Translations under genes and position numbers: made by a program
Assembly: GCA_902581405.1 (NCBI GenBank)
Contig: CACHOJ010000003.1
Span: 1-64,000, forward strand
DNA: 64,000 bases
Source: an uncultured Pelagibacteraceae bacterium
Lineage (GTDB): Bacteria > Pseudomonadota > Alphaproteobacteria > Pelagibacterales > Pelagibacteraceae
Direction of reading: 5' to 3'
Shown here: piece after piece, positions 1-11,352 of the stretch
Position numbering within the stretch: position 1 is the first letter of the stretch
How the letters are laid out: every line of letters begins with the position of its first letter
Notes under the pieces: model-generated
Told to the model about the DNA's origin: nothing
What the model saw: only the letters and a program-made list of their open reading frames with translations
Database searches by the model: none

Positions 1-1
1 A

Positions 2-721
2 TCTATAATTGAAAATTTAAACAAATCTAAAATTTCTATAAATGTTTCAACGGATAAATTTGCTGATAATGTTTTGGGAAATTATGGTAGGATTTTAGCG
101 GAATATCCCTTTTTGAAGGATTTTAGAGAAGATAAATTAAAACAGTTTATCAGAATTGAGGGATTTGAAGTTCTAAATCAAATTAAGAAAAATAATAAAC
201 CTGTGGTATTTGTTTCAGGACATTTTAACAATTTCGAACTTATGGCGATGCAGATTGAGAAATACGGGATAGATTTAGCTGCAATATATAGACCATTGAA
301 TAACATATTTTTAAATAAAACAATGGAAGAAATAAGAATTAAACACATATGTAAAAATCAAATAAGAAAAGGTAGATCAGGAACTAGGCAAATTTTAGAA
401 AATTTAAAAAAAGGTAACTCAATAGCATTAATGATTGATCAAAGAGTAACCGAAGGCAAAAAAATCAATTTTTTTGGAAACTTAGCCTCAACAACTACAA
501 TACCTGCACAAATCATAAAAAAATACAAATGTGATTTAGTTCCAATTTACATTGAAAGGTCTCATAAATATTTCTTTAAAATGTACGTCTCAGAGCCAAT
601 TGTGATGGATGATGAAAAATCTCAAGACGAAATTTCTACATATTTGAATAAAATTTTAGAGAAAATGATTCTTAAAAATCCAGATCAATGGATTTGGACA
701 CACAATAGATGGAAGGAATAA
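2..721 (+). CDS. lpxL: Lipid A biosynthesis acyltransferase (LpxL/HtrB family), 5' end outside window
   Basis: The frame is open from the first bases of the window, so only the C-terminal 239 residues or so are seen and the start lies upstream. The segment has the family signature GNYGRILAEYP and the acyltransferase H-x4-E motif (HFNNFE, near 221-238), followed by the substrate-binding region with IDQR and a WIWTHNRW C-terminus typical of LpxL/LpxM enzymes. These inner-membrane proteins transfer a secondary acyl chain from acyl-ACP to the lipid A precursor. The N-terminal membrane anchor expected in this family would be in the missing part. An internal TTG at 74 could be mistaken for the start, but conserved sequence continues upstream of it. 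The gene converges on the DUF2093 gene 2 nt away. Confidence 0.88.
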   Translation, partial: SIIENLNKSKISINVSTDKFADNVLGNYGRILAEYPFLKDFREDKLKQFIRIEGFEVLNQIKKNNKPVVFVSGHFNNFELMAMQIEKYGIDLAAIYRPLNNIFLNKTMEEIRIKHICKNQIRKGRSGTRQILENLKKGNSIALMIDQRVTEGKKINFFGNLASTTTIPAQIIKKYKCDLVPIYIERSHKYFFKMYVSEPIVMDDEKSQDEISTYLNKILEKMILKNPDQWIWTHNRWKE

Positions 722-723
722 TT

Positions 724-915
724 TTATTTTGTATTTTTTTCTTTTTTAATTGAGGCTTCCAAATAGGAAAAATAAGCTTCTTGTTCGTCAATATTCCAAT
801 AATTTAAATTTTCCAAAGGAATTTTCTTTCCTGAAACTGCACAGATTACGTGATCACCCTCTTCAATTATCTCAAAGTTATTTGGAAGATATTTTAATTT
901 TGCTAACTTGTTCAT
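724..915 (-). CDS. DUF2093 small protein
   Basis: This 63-residue protein matches the alphaproteobacterial DUF2093 family as I remember it: a short domain with a GDHVICAVSGKKIPL core followed by a tryptophan and a QEAYFSY helix. The single CAVSG cysteine and the strand-rich first half suggest a compact fold. No catalytic role is known to me. It has no signal peptide or membrane segment. It is divergent from purD with a 26-nt gap and convergent with the lipid A acyltransferase. In several other alphaproteobacteria I recall DUF2093 next to xseA and purD; xseA is not present here. Confidence 0.8.
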   Translation of the reverse strand: MNKLAKLKYLPNNFEIIEEGDHVICAVSGKKIPLENLNYWNIDEQEAYFSYLEASIKKEKNTK

Positions 916-941
916 GATTTATAGGATATATATTTATTTAT

Positions 942-2204
942 ATGAAAATTGCAATTCTTGGAAGCGGCGGAAGAGAACATGCCATAGCTTGTCAAATATC
1001 AAAATCTAAAAAGATTAATAAATTGTATTGTTTGCCAGGTAATGCGGGAACTAAATTAATCGCTGAAAATGTTAAAATTGATATTTATGATTTTGAAAAA
1101 TTAAGAAAATTTGTAGAGGAATTTAAAATAAATTTAGTAATCGTAGGTCCAGAAAAACCACTAGTCAAAGGTATTGTGGATTTTCTTACCAATAAAGGAA
1201 TTAAAGTATTTGGGCCCGACAAATTTTCTTCACAACTCGAAGGTTCAAAAATATTTACAAAAAAAATATGTGAGAAATATAAAATTCCAACTGCTAAATT
1301 TGGTGTATTCAATAATGTAAAAGATGCATACAAATATTTAGAAAAGGCGAAAAAACCTATTGTTGTTAAAGCAGACGGTTTAGCTGCTGGAAAAGGTGTT
1401 TATATTTGTGAAGACACAGAAAGTTCAAAAAAAGCTGTAGATGAAATTTTTAATGGAAAATTTGGTTCAGCTGATCAAATCCTCATTGAGGAATTCTTAC
1501 AAGGAGAGGAGATGAGTTACTTTGTAATTTCCGATGGAAAAACATTTAAAAAATTTAATACAGCTCAAGATCATAAAAGAGTTGGAGAAGGCGATAAGGG
1601 TAAAAATACTGGAGGCATGGGAGCATATTCTCCTTCTGGTCTTATTAATGAAGATTTAGACTTTAAAATTATTGAAAAGGTAATTAAACCAACTTTTAAT
1701 GCAATTAAGGATATGAAGGGAAAATACAAGGGGTTTCTATATGTTGGTCTTATGATAAAAGATAATAATCCGTACTTAGTAGAATATAATGTAAGGATGG
1801 GAGACCCAGAATGTCAAACAATTCTACCTTTATTAGAAACTGATCTTTTAGACTTAATTTTATCTTGTTGTGAAGAAAATCTTGAAGATCAAATAATAAA
1901 GTGGAAAAGTAAAAAAAGTATGTGCGTAGTACTTTGTGCTAAAGGTTACCCAGATAAATATAAAAAAAATATTGAAATTCCCAATTTAGAAACAATTACA
2001 AATAATAAGGATACATTTATTTATCATGCTGGTACTGAGTTTGTTGATAATAAAATTTATGCAACAGGAGGACGAGTACTAAATTTTGTAAATATTTCTG
2101 AGGATTTAAAGGAGTCAAGACAAACTGTGATTCAAGAAATAGAAAAACTAGATTGGGCAAATGGTTTTTACAGAAAAGATATTGGTTTTAGAATTATAGA
2201 TTAA
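942..2204 (+). CDS. purD: Phosphoribosylamine-glycine ligase (GAR synthetase)
   Basis: This enzyme joins 5-phosphoribosylamine and glycine using ATP, the second step of de novo purine synthesis in the cytosol. The 420-residue length is normal. Visible motifs are the N-terminal GSGGREHA nucleotide/PRA-binding start, the central ATP-grasp element KADGLAAGKGV (about residues 144-154), GGMGAYSP in the middle, and EYNVRMGDPE (about residues 280-290) for metal/ATP binding. The ATG at 942 places GSGGREHA right at the N-terminus, as in the family. Its stop overlaps the rsmD start (TAATG), so the two are probably translated together. Confidence 0.96.
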   Translation: MKIAILGSGGREHAIACQISKSKKINKLYCLPGNAGTKLIAENVKIDIYDFEKLRKFVEEFKINLVIVGPEKPLVKGIVDFLTNKGIKVFGPDKFSSQLEGSKIFTKKICEKYKIPTAKFGVFNNVKDAYKYLEKAKKPIVVKADGLAAGKGVYICEDTESSKKAVDEIFNGKFGSADQILIEEFLQGEEMSYFVISDGKTFKKFNTAQDHKRVGEGDKGKNTGGMGAYSPSGLINEDLDFKIIEKVIKPTFNAIKDMKGKYKGFLYVGLMIKDNNPYLVEYNVRMGDPECQTILPLLETDLLDLILSCCEENLEDQIIKWKSKKSMCVVLCAKGYPDKYKKNIEIPNLETITNNKDTFIYHAGTEFVDNKIYATGGRVLNFVNISEDLKESRQTVIQEIEKLDWANGFYRKDIGFRIID

Positions 2205-2767
2205 TGAGAATTATATCTGGAGATCTTAAAGGAAAAAAAATATTAATCCCATTAGATAAGTCTACAAGACCATTGAAAGATATGGTGAGAGAATCTATTT
2301 TTAATATTTTAGAACATTCAAGTAAAGTATCTACGAAATTATATAACTCAAAAGTCTTAGATTTATTTTCTGGTACTGGATCATTTGGAATTGAATGTTT
2401 ATCTAGGGGAGCAAATAATGTAATTTTTTTAGAAAATTACCAAAATTCTCTAAAAATTCTAAAAAAGAATATTTTGAACTTAAAATTAGAAAACAAAAGT
2501 ACTATTTATAATGAAAGTGCTTATAATTTGAAAAATTGTAGTTTAGATAAGATTATATTTGATATAATATTTTTAGATCCTCCATTCAAAGATAGAGAAA
2601 TAAAAAATTTAATTAATGAAATAAAAAAACTAAAGTGTGCTAATTCAAATTCTTTATTAATTATTCATCGTAACAAAAAATCGGATGATAAAATTTCACA
2701 ATATCTCAAGATAATTGAGGAAAAAAACTACGGTTTATCAAAAATATTCTTTTGTAAATTAGATTAA
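2204..2767 (+). CDS. rsmD: 16S rRNA (guanine966-N2)-methyltransferase
   Basis: RsmD methylates G966 of 16S rRNA during small-subunit assembly using SAM. The 187-residue protein starts with the family opening MRIISGDLKGKKI and TRPLKDMVRESIFNIL. It carries the SAM-binding motif LDLFSGTGSFGIE near residues 51-63 and the catalytic motif IV DPPF near residues 125-128; family members have a D/N-P-P-Y/F there. The start overlaps the purD stop by one base. The 3' end overlaps the convergent pgi gene by 4 nt, leaving no room for a separate terminator. Confidence 0.93.
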   Translation: MRIISGDLKGKKILIPLDKSTRPLKDMVRESIFNILEHSSKVSTKLYNSKVLDLFSGTGSFGIECLSRGANNVIFLENYQNSLKILKKNILNLKLENKSTIYNESAYNLKNCSLDKIIFDIIFLDPPFKDREIKNLINEIKKLKCANSNSLLIIHRNKKSDDKISQYLKIIEEKNYGLSKIFFCKLD

Positions 2768-3933
2768 TTAAGTATTTTTGTTGTCTCAGTTTTGATTAAT
2801 TCTACTGATGGTTGATCATAAGGGTTTACTCTCATTAATCTACCAAGCAAAATAGTTTCTAGGACAAAAAAAGAGAAGAGTTCCCCCAAGGTTTCTTCAC
2901 TTCTTTTCAAGATTTCAAAACTTCTGAAAGGTATCTTTTTTTTTTTGAAAACTATTTGAGTTGCGTATCGTTGAGCTTGAACAATTTGATCTAAATTTTT
3001 ATTTTTTAAATTTGAAAATTTATCAAACAAGTTTTTGTTATCTAACTTATTAGTTTTTTCATTTAAAGCTCCAAAAAATGTAAAAAAATTATTTTTAGGC
3101 CCATCTAAATACAGTTGAAGTAAACTATGATTGTCTTTTGGCATTGCCGATATTATTGGGAATATACCCTTATTTTTTTTTCCTAAACTTTCAGCCACTA
3201 ATTGTTGATACCATTTGAATAAATTTTCTGAATTTTCATCATAGTTAAGAATTACAGAATTATTTTTTCCTTGTGAGATACACTTTGAAATAAAACTTAC
3301 ATTGATAATTAATTCATTTAAGAAAGACTTGTTATTTATCAAATAATTTAATCGTTTGAATTTAAACTCATTTAGTCCTATTAGCTGAGCAGGTAACATC
3401 CCAACTTCGGATAATACAGAATATCTACCTCCTATAAAATTTTTGTGCTCAATAATTTCTGATTTTAATTTTTTTGCCAGTAGTGTTAAAAAACTATTTT
3501 TGTTCTCAGTAATTATAATATTCTTATTTTTATTTTGAGATTTAAGAATTAAATTAAAATTTGAAATAGTTTCAAGAGTATTTCCTGATTTAGAAATGAT
3601 TAAATTAAGATTTTTTTCATTTGGTACAAGTTTAATTTTGTTATTTAGATTGTTAAAAAATTTTATTTTTTTTTTTATTTTAAACTTCAAAAAATCATAA
3701 ATTGCTTCTGTACCTAATATTGATCCCCCCATCCCAATTAAATTAATATTTTTATAACTTTTATACTTTTTAATGATACTTTTTTTAAAACTATATTTAT
3801 ATTTTTTTTTAAATGAATTTAATAAAGGTGAACTTATGATCAACTCTTTTTCTAAAATTTTTTTTATTTTTTTTTTATCTTTAATTTTTTTTTTTATTTG
3901 AAAGTTATTGAATATAATATTTTTAGATAGCAT
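2764..3933 (-). CDS. pgi: Glucose-6-phosphate isomerase
   Basis: This enzyme interconverts glucose-6-phosphate and fructose-6-phosphate. Support comes from the first SIS-domain loop (NLIGMGGSILGTEA), the sugar-phosphate loop with SKSGNTLET, the GGRYSVLSEVGMLPA segment matching the PGI signature region, and PKDNHSLLQLYLDGP around the catalytic His. At 389 residues it is shorter than E. coli Pgi (about 550) but close to the compact forms of other bacteria. The N-terminal 60 residues are extremely Lys-rich, with long A/T runs in the DNA, which fits base composition rather than damage. It is the last gene of the leftward operon and lies 1 nt from the DUF3035 lipoprotein gene. Confidence 0.92.
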   Translation of the reverse strand: MLSKNIIFNNFQIKKKIKDKKKIKKILEKELIISSPLLNSFKKKYKYSFKKSIIKKYKSYKNINLIGMGGSILGTEAIYDFLKFKIKKKIKFFNNLNNKIKLVPNEKNLNLIISKSGNTLETISNFNLILKSQNKNKNIIITENKNSFLTLLAKKLKSEIIEHKNFIGGRYSVLSEVGMLPAQLIGLNEFKFKRLNYLINNKSFLNELIINVSFISKCISQGKNNSVILNYDENSENLFKWYQQLVAESLGKKNKGIFPIISAMPKDNHSLLQLYLDGPKNNFFTFFGALNEKTNKLDNKNLFDKFSNLKNKNLDQIVQAQRYATQIVFKKKKIPFRSFEILKRSEETLGELFSFFVLETILLGRLMRVNPYDQPSVELIKTETTKILN

Positions 3934-3934
3934 C

Positions 3935-4264
3935 TCATTTCTTAATTTTTTTTAGTATTGAGTTTTCGACATTTCCAAGTTCTTCACCAGAGTTAATAAT
4001 TTGCTTATTATCTTTATTCTTCAATAATTTCTCTATATTTAACTGATCACTTTGAATATCATTAGAAGATTTAACTTTTTTCTCACCTGGTTTTGGCAAC
4101 TTATTAAAGTCTGGAGGCATAGCTAGTGGATTTTTTTTATTTATTAAAAACTCGTCGCCTTGATCTGATCTTTTTTTACCTTGCAAAGCCTCACCTACTG
4201 ATCCACATGAGTATAAAAATAATAATATAAATAATAATTTTGAAGTTTTATAGAATTTATTCAT
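3935..4264 (-). CDS. DUF3035 (BamF-like) lipoprotein
   Basis: The protein has 109 residues with a lipoprotein signal: a charged start MNKFYKTSK, a hydrophobic stretch, and a lipobox ending LYSC at residues 17-20, so the mature form should be lipid-anchored. The mature part contains the family-like segment DEFLINKKNPLAMPPDF, which I recognise from alphaproteobacterial DUF3035 proteins annotated as a Bam-complex subunit (BamF). The rest is polar and probably disordered. The gene overlaps lspA by 8 nt, and the lspA product is the peptidase that would process this lipoprotein. The Bam role is inferred from family annotation, not from the sequence. Confidence 0.75.
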   Translation of the reverse strand: MNKFYKTSKLLFILLFLYSCGSVGEALQGKKRSDQGDEFLINKKNPLAMPPDFNKLPKPGEKKVKSSNDIQSDQLNIEKLLKNKDNKQIINSGEELGNVENSILKKIKK

Positions 4265-4748
4265 TGACTTTTTTATAGCTTATAAATTCGGCTAGAATAA
4301 GTAAAATAATACCTACAGTGATAAATATATCTGCTACATTAAAAATAAACCAATGATAACCGTTATAATTTAGGTCTATAAAATCTGGCACTGCTCTGAA
4401 ATATATTCTATCAAATAAGTTTCCAAGTGATCCTCCTAGAATGATCAGTAAAAAATAATACTTCATACCTTTTTCATTAAATAATAAGTAAATTATGACA
4501 AAATTAATGAAAACAATTAAAGCTGTTACAATATTATAGAAATAATCTTGATCTGAAGATAACAAACCAAATCCAATTCCTTTATTCCAAACAAGGTAAA
4601 AATTTAAGAATGTATTGATATAAATATCTACTTTACCATTTTGCTCTAGTATATTGAGAATAGAAATTTTAGATATTCTATCTAATAAAAAAATTAATAA
4701 TAAAATTAAAGTGCTGAGAACTAATTTTCTTGTATTTTCATTTTTCAT
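4257..4748 (-). CDS. lspA: Lipoprotein signal peptidase (signal peptidase II)
   Basis: LspA is the inner-membrane aspartyl protease that cleaves prolipoprotein signal peptides after lipidation. The 163-residue protein has four hydrophobic segments and both catalytic Asp motifs: GNLFDRIYFRAVPDFID and FNVADIFITVG. LDRISK near the N-terminus and LNFYLVWNKGIGFG in the first periplasmic loop also fit the family. The start overlaps the end of ileS by 4 nt, the widespread ileS-lspA arrangement. The stop overlaps the DUF3035 lipoprotein gene. Confidence 0.95.
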   Translation of the reverse strand: MKNENTRKLVLSTLILLLIFLLDRISKISILNILEQNGKVDIYINTFLNFYLVWNKGIGFGLLSSDQDYFYNIVTALIVFINFVIIYLLFNEKGMKYYFLLIILGGSLGNLFDRIYFRAVPDFIDLNYNGYHWFIFNVADIFITVGIILLILAEFISYKKVNE

Positions 4749-7486
4749 TGAACAGTTAAATGCCCATGTTTCTCACATATTTCCTTACTTATTTTCCAAC
4801 AAACTGGACACTTACTTCCTTCAGCTTTTGAACAATTAACTTCAATATCTTTTTCTAAATTATTGTCATTGGAGATTGTAGCTGATGAAGTTATACATAT
4901 TTCAGAGAAATCTTGGTTCTGAGCTATGTTGTACATATCTTGATTTTTGATTTTGATTTCAATATTTGCTTCTAAACTCGAACCAATAATTTTTTCTGCT
5001 CTTTTACTCTCTATGCTAATATTTGCTTCGTCTCTTATGAGTTTAATCTTTTCCCATTTATTATTTAATTCCTCATTTTTCCATTGATCAGGTATTTTAG
5101 CAAATTTTTGTAAATGAATGCTTCCCTCTTTATCTTCTTTATTGATTAAATGATAAATTTCCTCAGTTGTGAATGACAATATTGGTGCAAACCATTTTAA
5201 TAAACACTCTAAAATTACTTTTAGTGTTATGATACAATCTGAACGTTTTTTTGAATCTTTAGGATCACAATAGAGAAGATCTTTTCTTATATCAAAATAA
5301 AATGCTGACAATTCTACAGTGCAGAAATTAAGTAGTTCTTTATACAGATTGTGAAAATTGTAGGACTTAAAATATTCATTAAAACTTTTATTAATCATAT
5401 ATATTCTATGAAGCATATATTTTTCCAATTCAGGTAAATCATTTAAGTCAATTTTTTCAAAATCTATTTTTGTATAATCATCTTGCATATTGCCTAAAAG
5501 ATATCTGAAAGTATTTCTTATTTTTCTGTAAGACTCGGAATGTTGATCTAGAATTGAATAATCTATTCTTAAATCCTCAGCATAATTTGATGATGCAACC
5601 CAGATCCTAAGTATATCAGCGCCATATTTTTTTAAAATATCCTCTGGGGCTATTACATTGCCTGTTGATTTAGACATTTTGAGCCCTTTTCCATCAACAA
5701 CAAACCCATGCGATAGAATACTTTCAAATGGTGCTCTGCCTCTAGTTCCACATGACTCGAGTAAAGAAGAATGAAACCATCCTCTATGTTGGTCTGATCC
5801 CTCTAAGTACATTGATGCAGGCCATTTTAAATCTTCTCTTTTTTCTAATACAAAAGAGTGTGTTGAGCCGCTATCAAACCAAACTTCTACTATGTCTGAT
5901 GATTTAGTAAAATCCGCTGCTTTATATTTGTCTCCAAGAAGTCTCTGAAAATTTTCTTCAAACCAACAATCGGAACCCTCTATTTCATATATTTTTGCAA
6001 TATTTTCAAAAACTTCATCATCTATCAAAATCTCTCCATTTTTTTTTGATGTAAATATTGGTAGAGGAACTCCCCATACCCTCTGTCTAGATACACACCA
6101 ATCTGGTCTTGTCTCAATCATTGATTTGATCCTCTCTTTCCCTTTAGCAGGATAAAAAGTTGTGTCATCTATAGCTTTAAGAGCTTTATCTCTTAATTTG
6201 TGACTTTCCATTGAAATAAACCATTGAGGTGTTGCCCTGTGTACTAATGGAGCTTTTGATCTCCAAGAATGTGGATAGGAATGAGTAAGTTTTCCATTAG
6301 ATAAGAGTGTTTTTGTTTCCTTAAGTTTCTCTATGACAATCGTATTAGCTTTAAAGATATGTGTTCCTTCAAATATTGGAATATGCTTGGTGTATCTTCC
6401 ATCGTCATCAACTGTTTCAACTGCTTTAATCCCATTGTTAATACATAAATTAAAATCATCAGGTCCATGACTGGGTGCACAATGAACAATACCTGTTCCC
6501 TGTTCAGTTGTAACAAATCTCGCCTCAAGCATTGGAACATCATAATCATATCCAATTTTATGAAATGGATGATTACAAATAGTGCCTGCAAATTCTTTTC
6601 CTTTAAATTCAGAAAGTATATTTATTTTGCACTCTGTATCTTTTGAAACAGACTCCAAAAGCTCTCTAGCAATTATTATTTTTTTATTTTGTAACTTATC
6701 CTTTGTATCTATCTCACATAAAACGTAATCTAAACTTTGATTATAGGCTAAGGCCTTATTCGCAGGTATTGTCCATGGGGTTGTAGTCCAAATAATAATA
6801 TTAGATCCAATAATTTCTTTTATGTTTGAACTTTTAACTAAAAAAGCTGCATAAATAGTATCTGATACATGATCTTGATATTCAACTTCTGCGTCTGCTA
6901 AAGCAGTTTTTTCAACTGTTGACCATAAAACAGGCTTATATCCTTTAAATAAACTTCCCTCTTTTAAAAATTTACCAAGCTCTCTAACAATTTGAGCCTC
7001 AGCGTCAAAACTCATTGTGGAATAATAGTTTTCCCAATCTCCAATAACTCCAAGTCTTTTAAATTGATCTTTATGAATTTCAATCCATTTGCTTGCGAAA
7101 TCTCTACACTCTTTTCTAAACTCTATTATAGGTACATCATTTTTATTTTTTTTATTTTTTTTATATTGTTCCTCAATTTTCCACTCAATTGGTAAACCGT
7201 GACAATCCCATCCTGGAACATAAACTGAGTCCTTACCATCCATTTGATGAAATTTAATTATAATATCTTTTAAAATTTTATTTAAAGCTGTGCCCATATG
7301 AATGTTTCCATTCGCATAAGGTGGACCATCATGTAAGACAAATTTTTCTTTACCTTTGCTTTGTGATCTAAGTTTTTTATATAAATTTATCTTTTCCCAA
7401 AATTTTAAATATTCAGGCTCATTATTTGGCAAGTTTGCCTTCATAGAAAAAGCAGTTTTAGGTAAATTTAAATGTTCTTTACTCAT
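4745..7486 (-). CDS. ileS: Isoleucyl-tRNA synthetase
   Basis: This class I synthetase charges tRNA-Ile. The 913-residue protein shows the HIGH-equivalent motif PPYANGNIHMGTALNK near the N-terminus, the KMSKS motif (LKMSKSTGN) in the second half, an inserted editing domain with TTTPWTIPANKALA, and a C-terminal zinc-binding module with cysteines in KCPVCW and EICEKHGH. The order and length match bacterial type IleRS. The ATG at 7486 overlaps the ribF stop by 4 nt and the 3' end overlaps lspA by 4 nt, so it sits in the middle of a coupled operon. Confidence 0.97.
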   Translation of the reverse strand: MSKEHLNLPKTAFSMKANLPNNEPEYLKFWEKINLYKKLRSQSKGKEKFVLHDGPPYANGNIHMGTALNKILKDIIIKFHQMDGKDSVYVPGWDCHGLPIEWKIEEQYKKNKKNKNDVPIIEFRKECRDFASKWIEIHKDQFKRLGVIGDWENYYSTMSFDAEAQIVRELGKFLKEGSLFKGYKPVLWSTVEKTALADAEVEYQDHVSDTIYAAFLVKSSNIKEIIGSNIIIWTTTPWTIPANKALAYNQSLDYVLCEIDTKDKLQNKKIIIARELLESVSKDTECKINILSEFKGKEFAGTICNHPFHKIGYDYDVPMLEARFVTTEQGTGIVHCAPSHGPDDFNLCINNGIKAVETVDDDGRYTKHIPIFEGTHIFKANTIVIEKLKETKTLLSNGKLTHSYPHSWRSKAPLVHRATPQWFISMESHKLRDKALKAIDDTTFYPAKGKERIKSMIETRPDWCVSRQRVWGVPLPIFTSKKNGEILIDDEVFENIAKIYEIEGSDCWFEENFQRLLGDKYKAADFTKSSDIVEVWFDSGSTHSFVLEKREDLKWPASMYLEGSDQHRGWFHSSLLESCGTRGRAPFESILSHGFVVDGKGLKMSKSTGNVIAPEDILKKYGADILRIWVASSNYAEDLRIDYSILDQHSESYRKIRNTFRYLLGNMQDDYTKIDFEKIDLNDLPELEKYMLHRIYMINKSFNEYFKSYNFHNLYKELLNFCTVELSAFYFDIRKDLLYCDPKDSKKRSDCIITLKVILECLLKWFAPILSFTTEEIYHLINKEDKEGSIHLQKFAKIPDQWKNEELNNKWEKIKLIRDEANISIESKRAEKIIGSSLEANIEIKIKNQDMYNIAQNQDFSEICITSSATISNDNNLEKDIEVNCSKAEGSKCPVCWKISKEICEKHGHLTVQ

Positions 7487-8415
7487 GAAGTTTTTTTAGC
7501 TTTAAAAATATCTTTTTTAATTTGATTTTTTAACTCACTAATACCTTTGAATTTTTTCTCTCCTCTTATAAATTTTAAAAATTCTACAGACAATTTTTTA
7601 TTATAAAGATTTCTTGAAAAATTAAAAATATTTACCTCTAAAAGTATTTTTTTTTGATTAAAAGTTGGCCTATATCCTAAGTTTGCAATACCCATAAAGA
7701 CTTTTTTTTTATTATTAATTCTAACTCTTACCGCATAAACTCCTGGTTTTGCTATGACGTAGTTTTCAATGTCTATATTGCATGTTGGAAAACCAATTTT
7801 TTGCCCCATCATTCTACCCTTTTGAACTATACCCTCAATCGTCCAATTTCTTTTTAGAAAATTATTTGCTTTAGATAGATCTCCTTTTTCAAGCAACTTT
7901 CTAATTATTGTAGATGAAATAATTTTTTTATTTTTCTTTAAAGGTGTTGGTTTAACTAAAGTATAACCAAATATATTTTCATATTTTTTAAGCAATAAAA
8001 CATCACCCTCTCTTTTGTTACCAAATCTGAAGTTGTTACTAACAAATATAAATTTTGATTTTAATTTTTTTGATAAAATATCCTTAATAAAATCTATACA
8101 ATTAATCTTTGAAAATTTTTTATCAAAATTTTTATTAATTATAAAATCAACCCCAAATTTTTGTAAATAGACAACTTTTTGATTAAAATTTGATATTCTA
8201 TAATTTTTTATTTTACTATTAAAAAACATTTTAGGAATTGGATCAAAAGTGATAACTCCAATTTTCGATTTATATTTTGTTTTATATTTTTTTGCCAATT
8301 GAAATAACTTTTGGTGTCCAGAATGCAAACCATCAAAGTTTCCAATCAAGATAATAGAATTTTTAAATTTTTGTGAAATATTAAAATTATTAAAAATCTT
8401 AGACTGTCTCACCAT
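7483..8415 (-). CDS. ribF: Bifunctional riboflavin kinase/FAD synthetase
   Basis: RibF phosphorylates riboflavin to FMN and adenylates FMN to FAD. The 310 residues hold an N-terminal FAD synthetase domain (about 1-185) with the nucleotidyltransferase motif NFDGLHSGHQKLF and SNNFRFGNKREGD, then the C-terminal flavokinase domain (about 190-305) with GRMMGQKIGFPTCNI, GVYAVRVRI and a conserved strand ending GYRPTF. The gene overlaps the upstream HAD gene by 7 nt and ileS downstream by 4 nt, the gene order ribF-ileS-lspA found across Proteobacteria. No FMN riboswitch is present in front of it. Confidence 0.95.
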   Translation of the reverse strand: MVRQSKIFNNFNISQKFKNSIILIGNFDGLHSGHQKLFQLAKKYKTKYKSKIGVITFDPIPKMFFNSKIKNYRISNFNQKVVYLQKFGVDFIINKNFDKKFSKINCIDFIKDILSKKLKSKFIFVSNNFRFGNKREGDVLLLKKYENIFGYTLVKPTPLKKNKKIISSTIIRKLLEKGDLSKANNFLKRNWTIEGIVQKGRMMGQKIGFPTCNIDIENYVIAKPGVYAVRVRINNKKKVFMGIANLGYRPTFNQKKILLEVNIFNFSRNLYNKKLSVEFLKFIRGEKKFKGISELKNQIKKDIFKAKKTS

Positions 8416-9224
8416 TTTAATTCACTCTGAAAATAATTAATTTTTGCATCATAATTTTTTAGTACATTTTCAATAGAAAAATTTGAAATTTCTTGTCTAT
8501 GTATACCACCTGTAATCAGTAGTGAATCAAAATTTTGAGTCATGGCCCCTTTTATATCCGTATTTAAATTATCACCAATACATAGTATTTTTTTATCTTT
8601 AACTGTGGCAGCAAGCTCATAAACTGGTGGATAAGGTTTGCCAAAATATATTACTTCCCCATCAATTTCCTCAAATGATTTAGCTATAGATCCAGCGCAG
8701 TATTCTCTTTTATTTCCTCTATCAACTATTAAATCTGGATTAGTACATATCATTTTTTTTGATATTTGTGTTGATAGAAAATTTTTATAATACTCCAAAT
8801 CATTTTCATGTTCCTCGAAAAGTCCTGAGCACAATATGTATTCTGAGTCATCTATGTTGTTGACTTTATTGTTCTCAAATTTTCTGAATAAATCAAAATC
8901 TCTTGGTGGCCCTAAATGAAAAAATTTTTTGTTTTTAAAATTTTCTAAAATATATCTAAGAGATGCTTCTCCGGATGTAAAAACAGTTTCAGAAAACTTA
9001 TTTAATCCCATTCCTTTAAGGGTATTAATTACAGTAAAATTTGGTCTTGGAGCATTTGTAAGTAAAATAAATTTTTTATTATTTTTTGATAATTCTTCTA
9101 AAACTTTTACTGCATTCTCGTGGAGCTTTATTCCATTATGAATTACTCCCCAAATATCAATGAAAAATAAATCATACTGACCTACGATTGATTTTAAGCC
9201 TATTTGCTCTAAATTTTTACTCAT
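8409..9224 (-). CDS. HAD-superfamily hydrolase, class IIA (TIGR01459-type)
   Basis: This 271-residue protein has the HAD motif I as FFIDIWGVIHNG (first Asp in DIWG), motif II in ILLTNAPRP, and motif IV around ILCIGDNLNTDIKGA. This is the pattern of the NagD-like class IIA subgroup that TIGR01459 describes in alphaproteobacteria. It is probably a phosphatase of a small sugar- or nucleotide-phosphate; the substrate cannot be read from the sequence. It is the first gene of the leftward operon with ribF, ileS and lspA, so its promoter should lie in 9225-9290, where it would face the groES promoter. Confidence 0.85.
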   Translation of the reverse strand: MSKNLEQIGLKSIVGQYDLFFIDIWGVIHNGIKLHENAVKVLEELSKNNKKFILLTNAPRPNFTVINTLKGMGLNKFSETVFTSGEASLRYILENFKNKKFFHLGPPRDFDLFRKFENNKVNNIDDSEYILCSGLFEEHENDLEYYKNFLSTQISKKMICTNPDLIVDRGNKREYCAGSIAKSFEEIDGEVIYFGKPYPPVYELAATVKDKKILCIGDNLNTDIKGAMTQNFDSLLITGGIHRQEISNFSIENVLKNYDAKINYFQSELKW

Positions 9225-9291
9225 ATTTCAGATATAGCTTAAAAAACTAATAAATTCTTGGATTTTCTGCTTTATATATTTAAGACCAGAT

Positions 9292-9320
9292 CTTGAAAAA
9301 ATAGCCACATGCATCTATAT
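9292..9320 (+). promoter_or_regulatory. Putative heat-shock (RpoH-type) promoter of groES-groEL
   Basis: CTTGAA at 9292-9297 and CTATAT at 9315-9320 are separated by 17 nt, a good fit to the -35 CTTGAA and a fair fit to the -10 of alphaproteobacterial sigma-32 promoters. A start just downstream would give a short leader ending in the strong ribosome site AAAGGAG at 9333-9339. I found no CIRCE inverted repeat (TTAGCACTC-type) in 9225-9344, so HrcA control is not indicated. This is motif matching by eye. Confidence 0.55.
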
Positions 9321-9344
9321 GAACTCTAATTTAAAGGAGTATTT

Positions 9345-11319
<1,975 letters not shown>

Positions 11320-11352
11320 GTCCCTTTTCAATCTGATTTTCCAGAAAAATTT

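Noticed and set aside
2764..3933. pgi as a pseudogene because of its short length and poly-A/T runs
   Set aside because: The frame is intact and all catalytic regions are present; compact PGIs of similar size exist.
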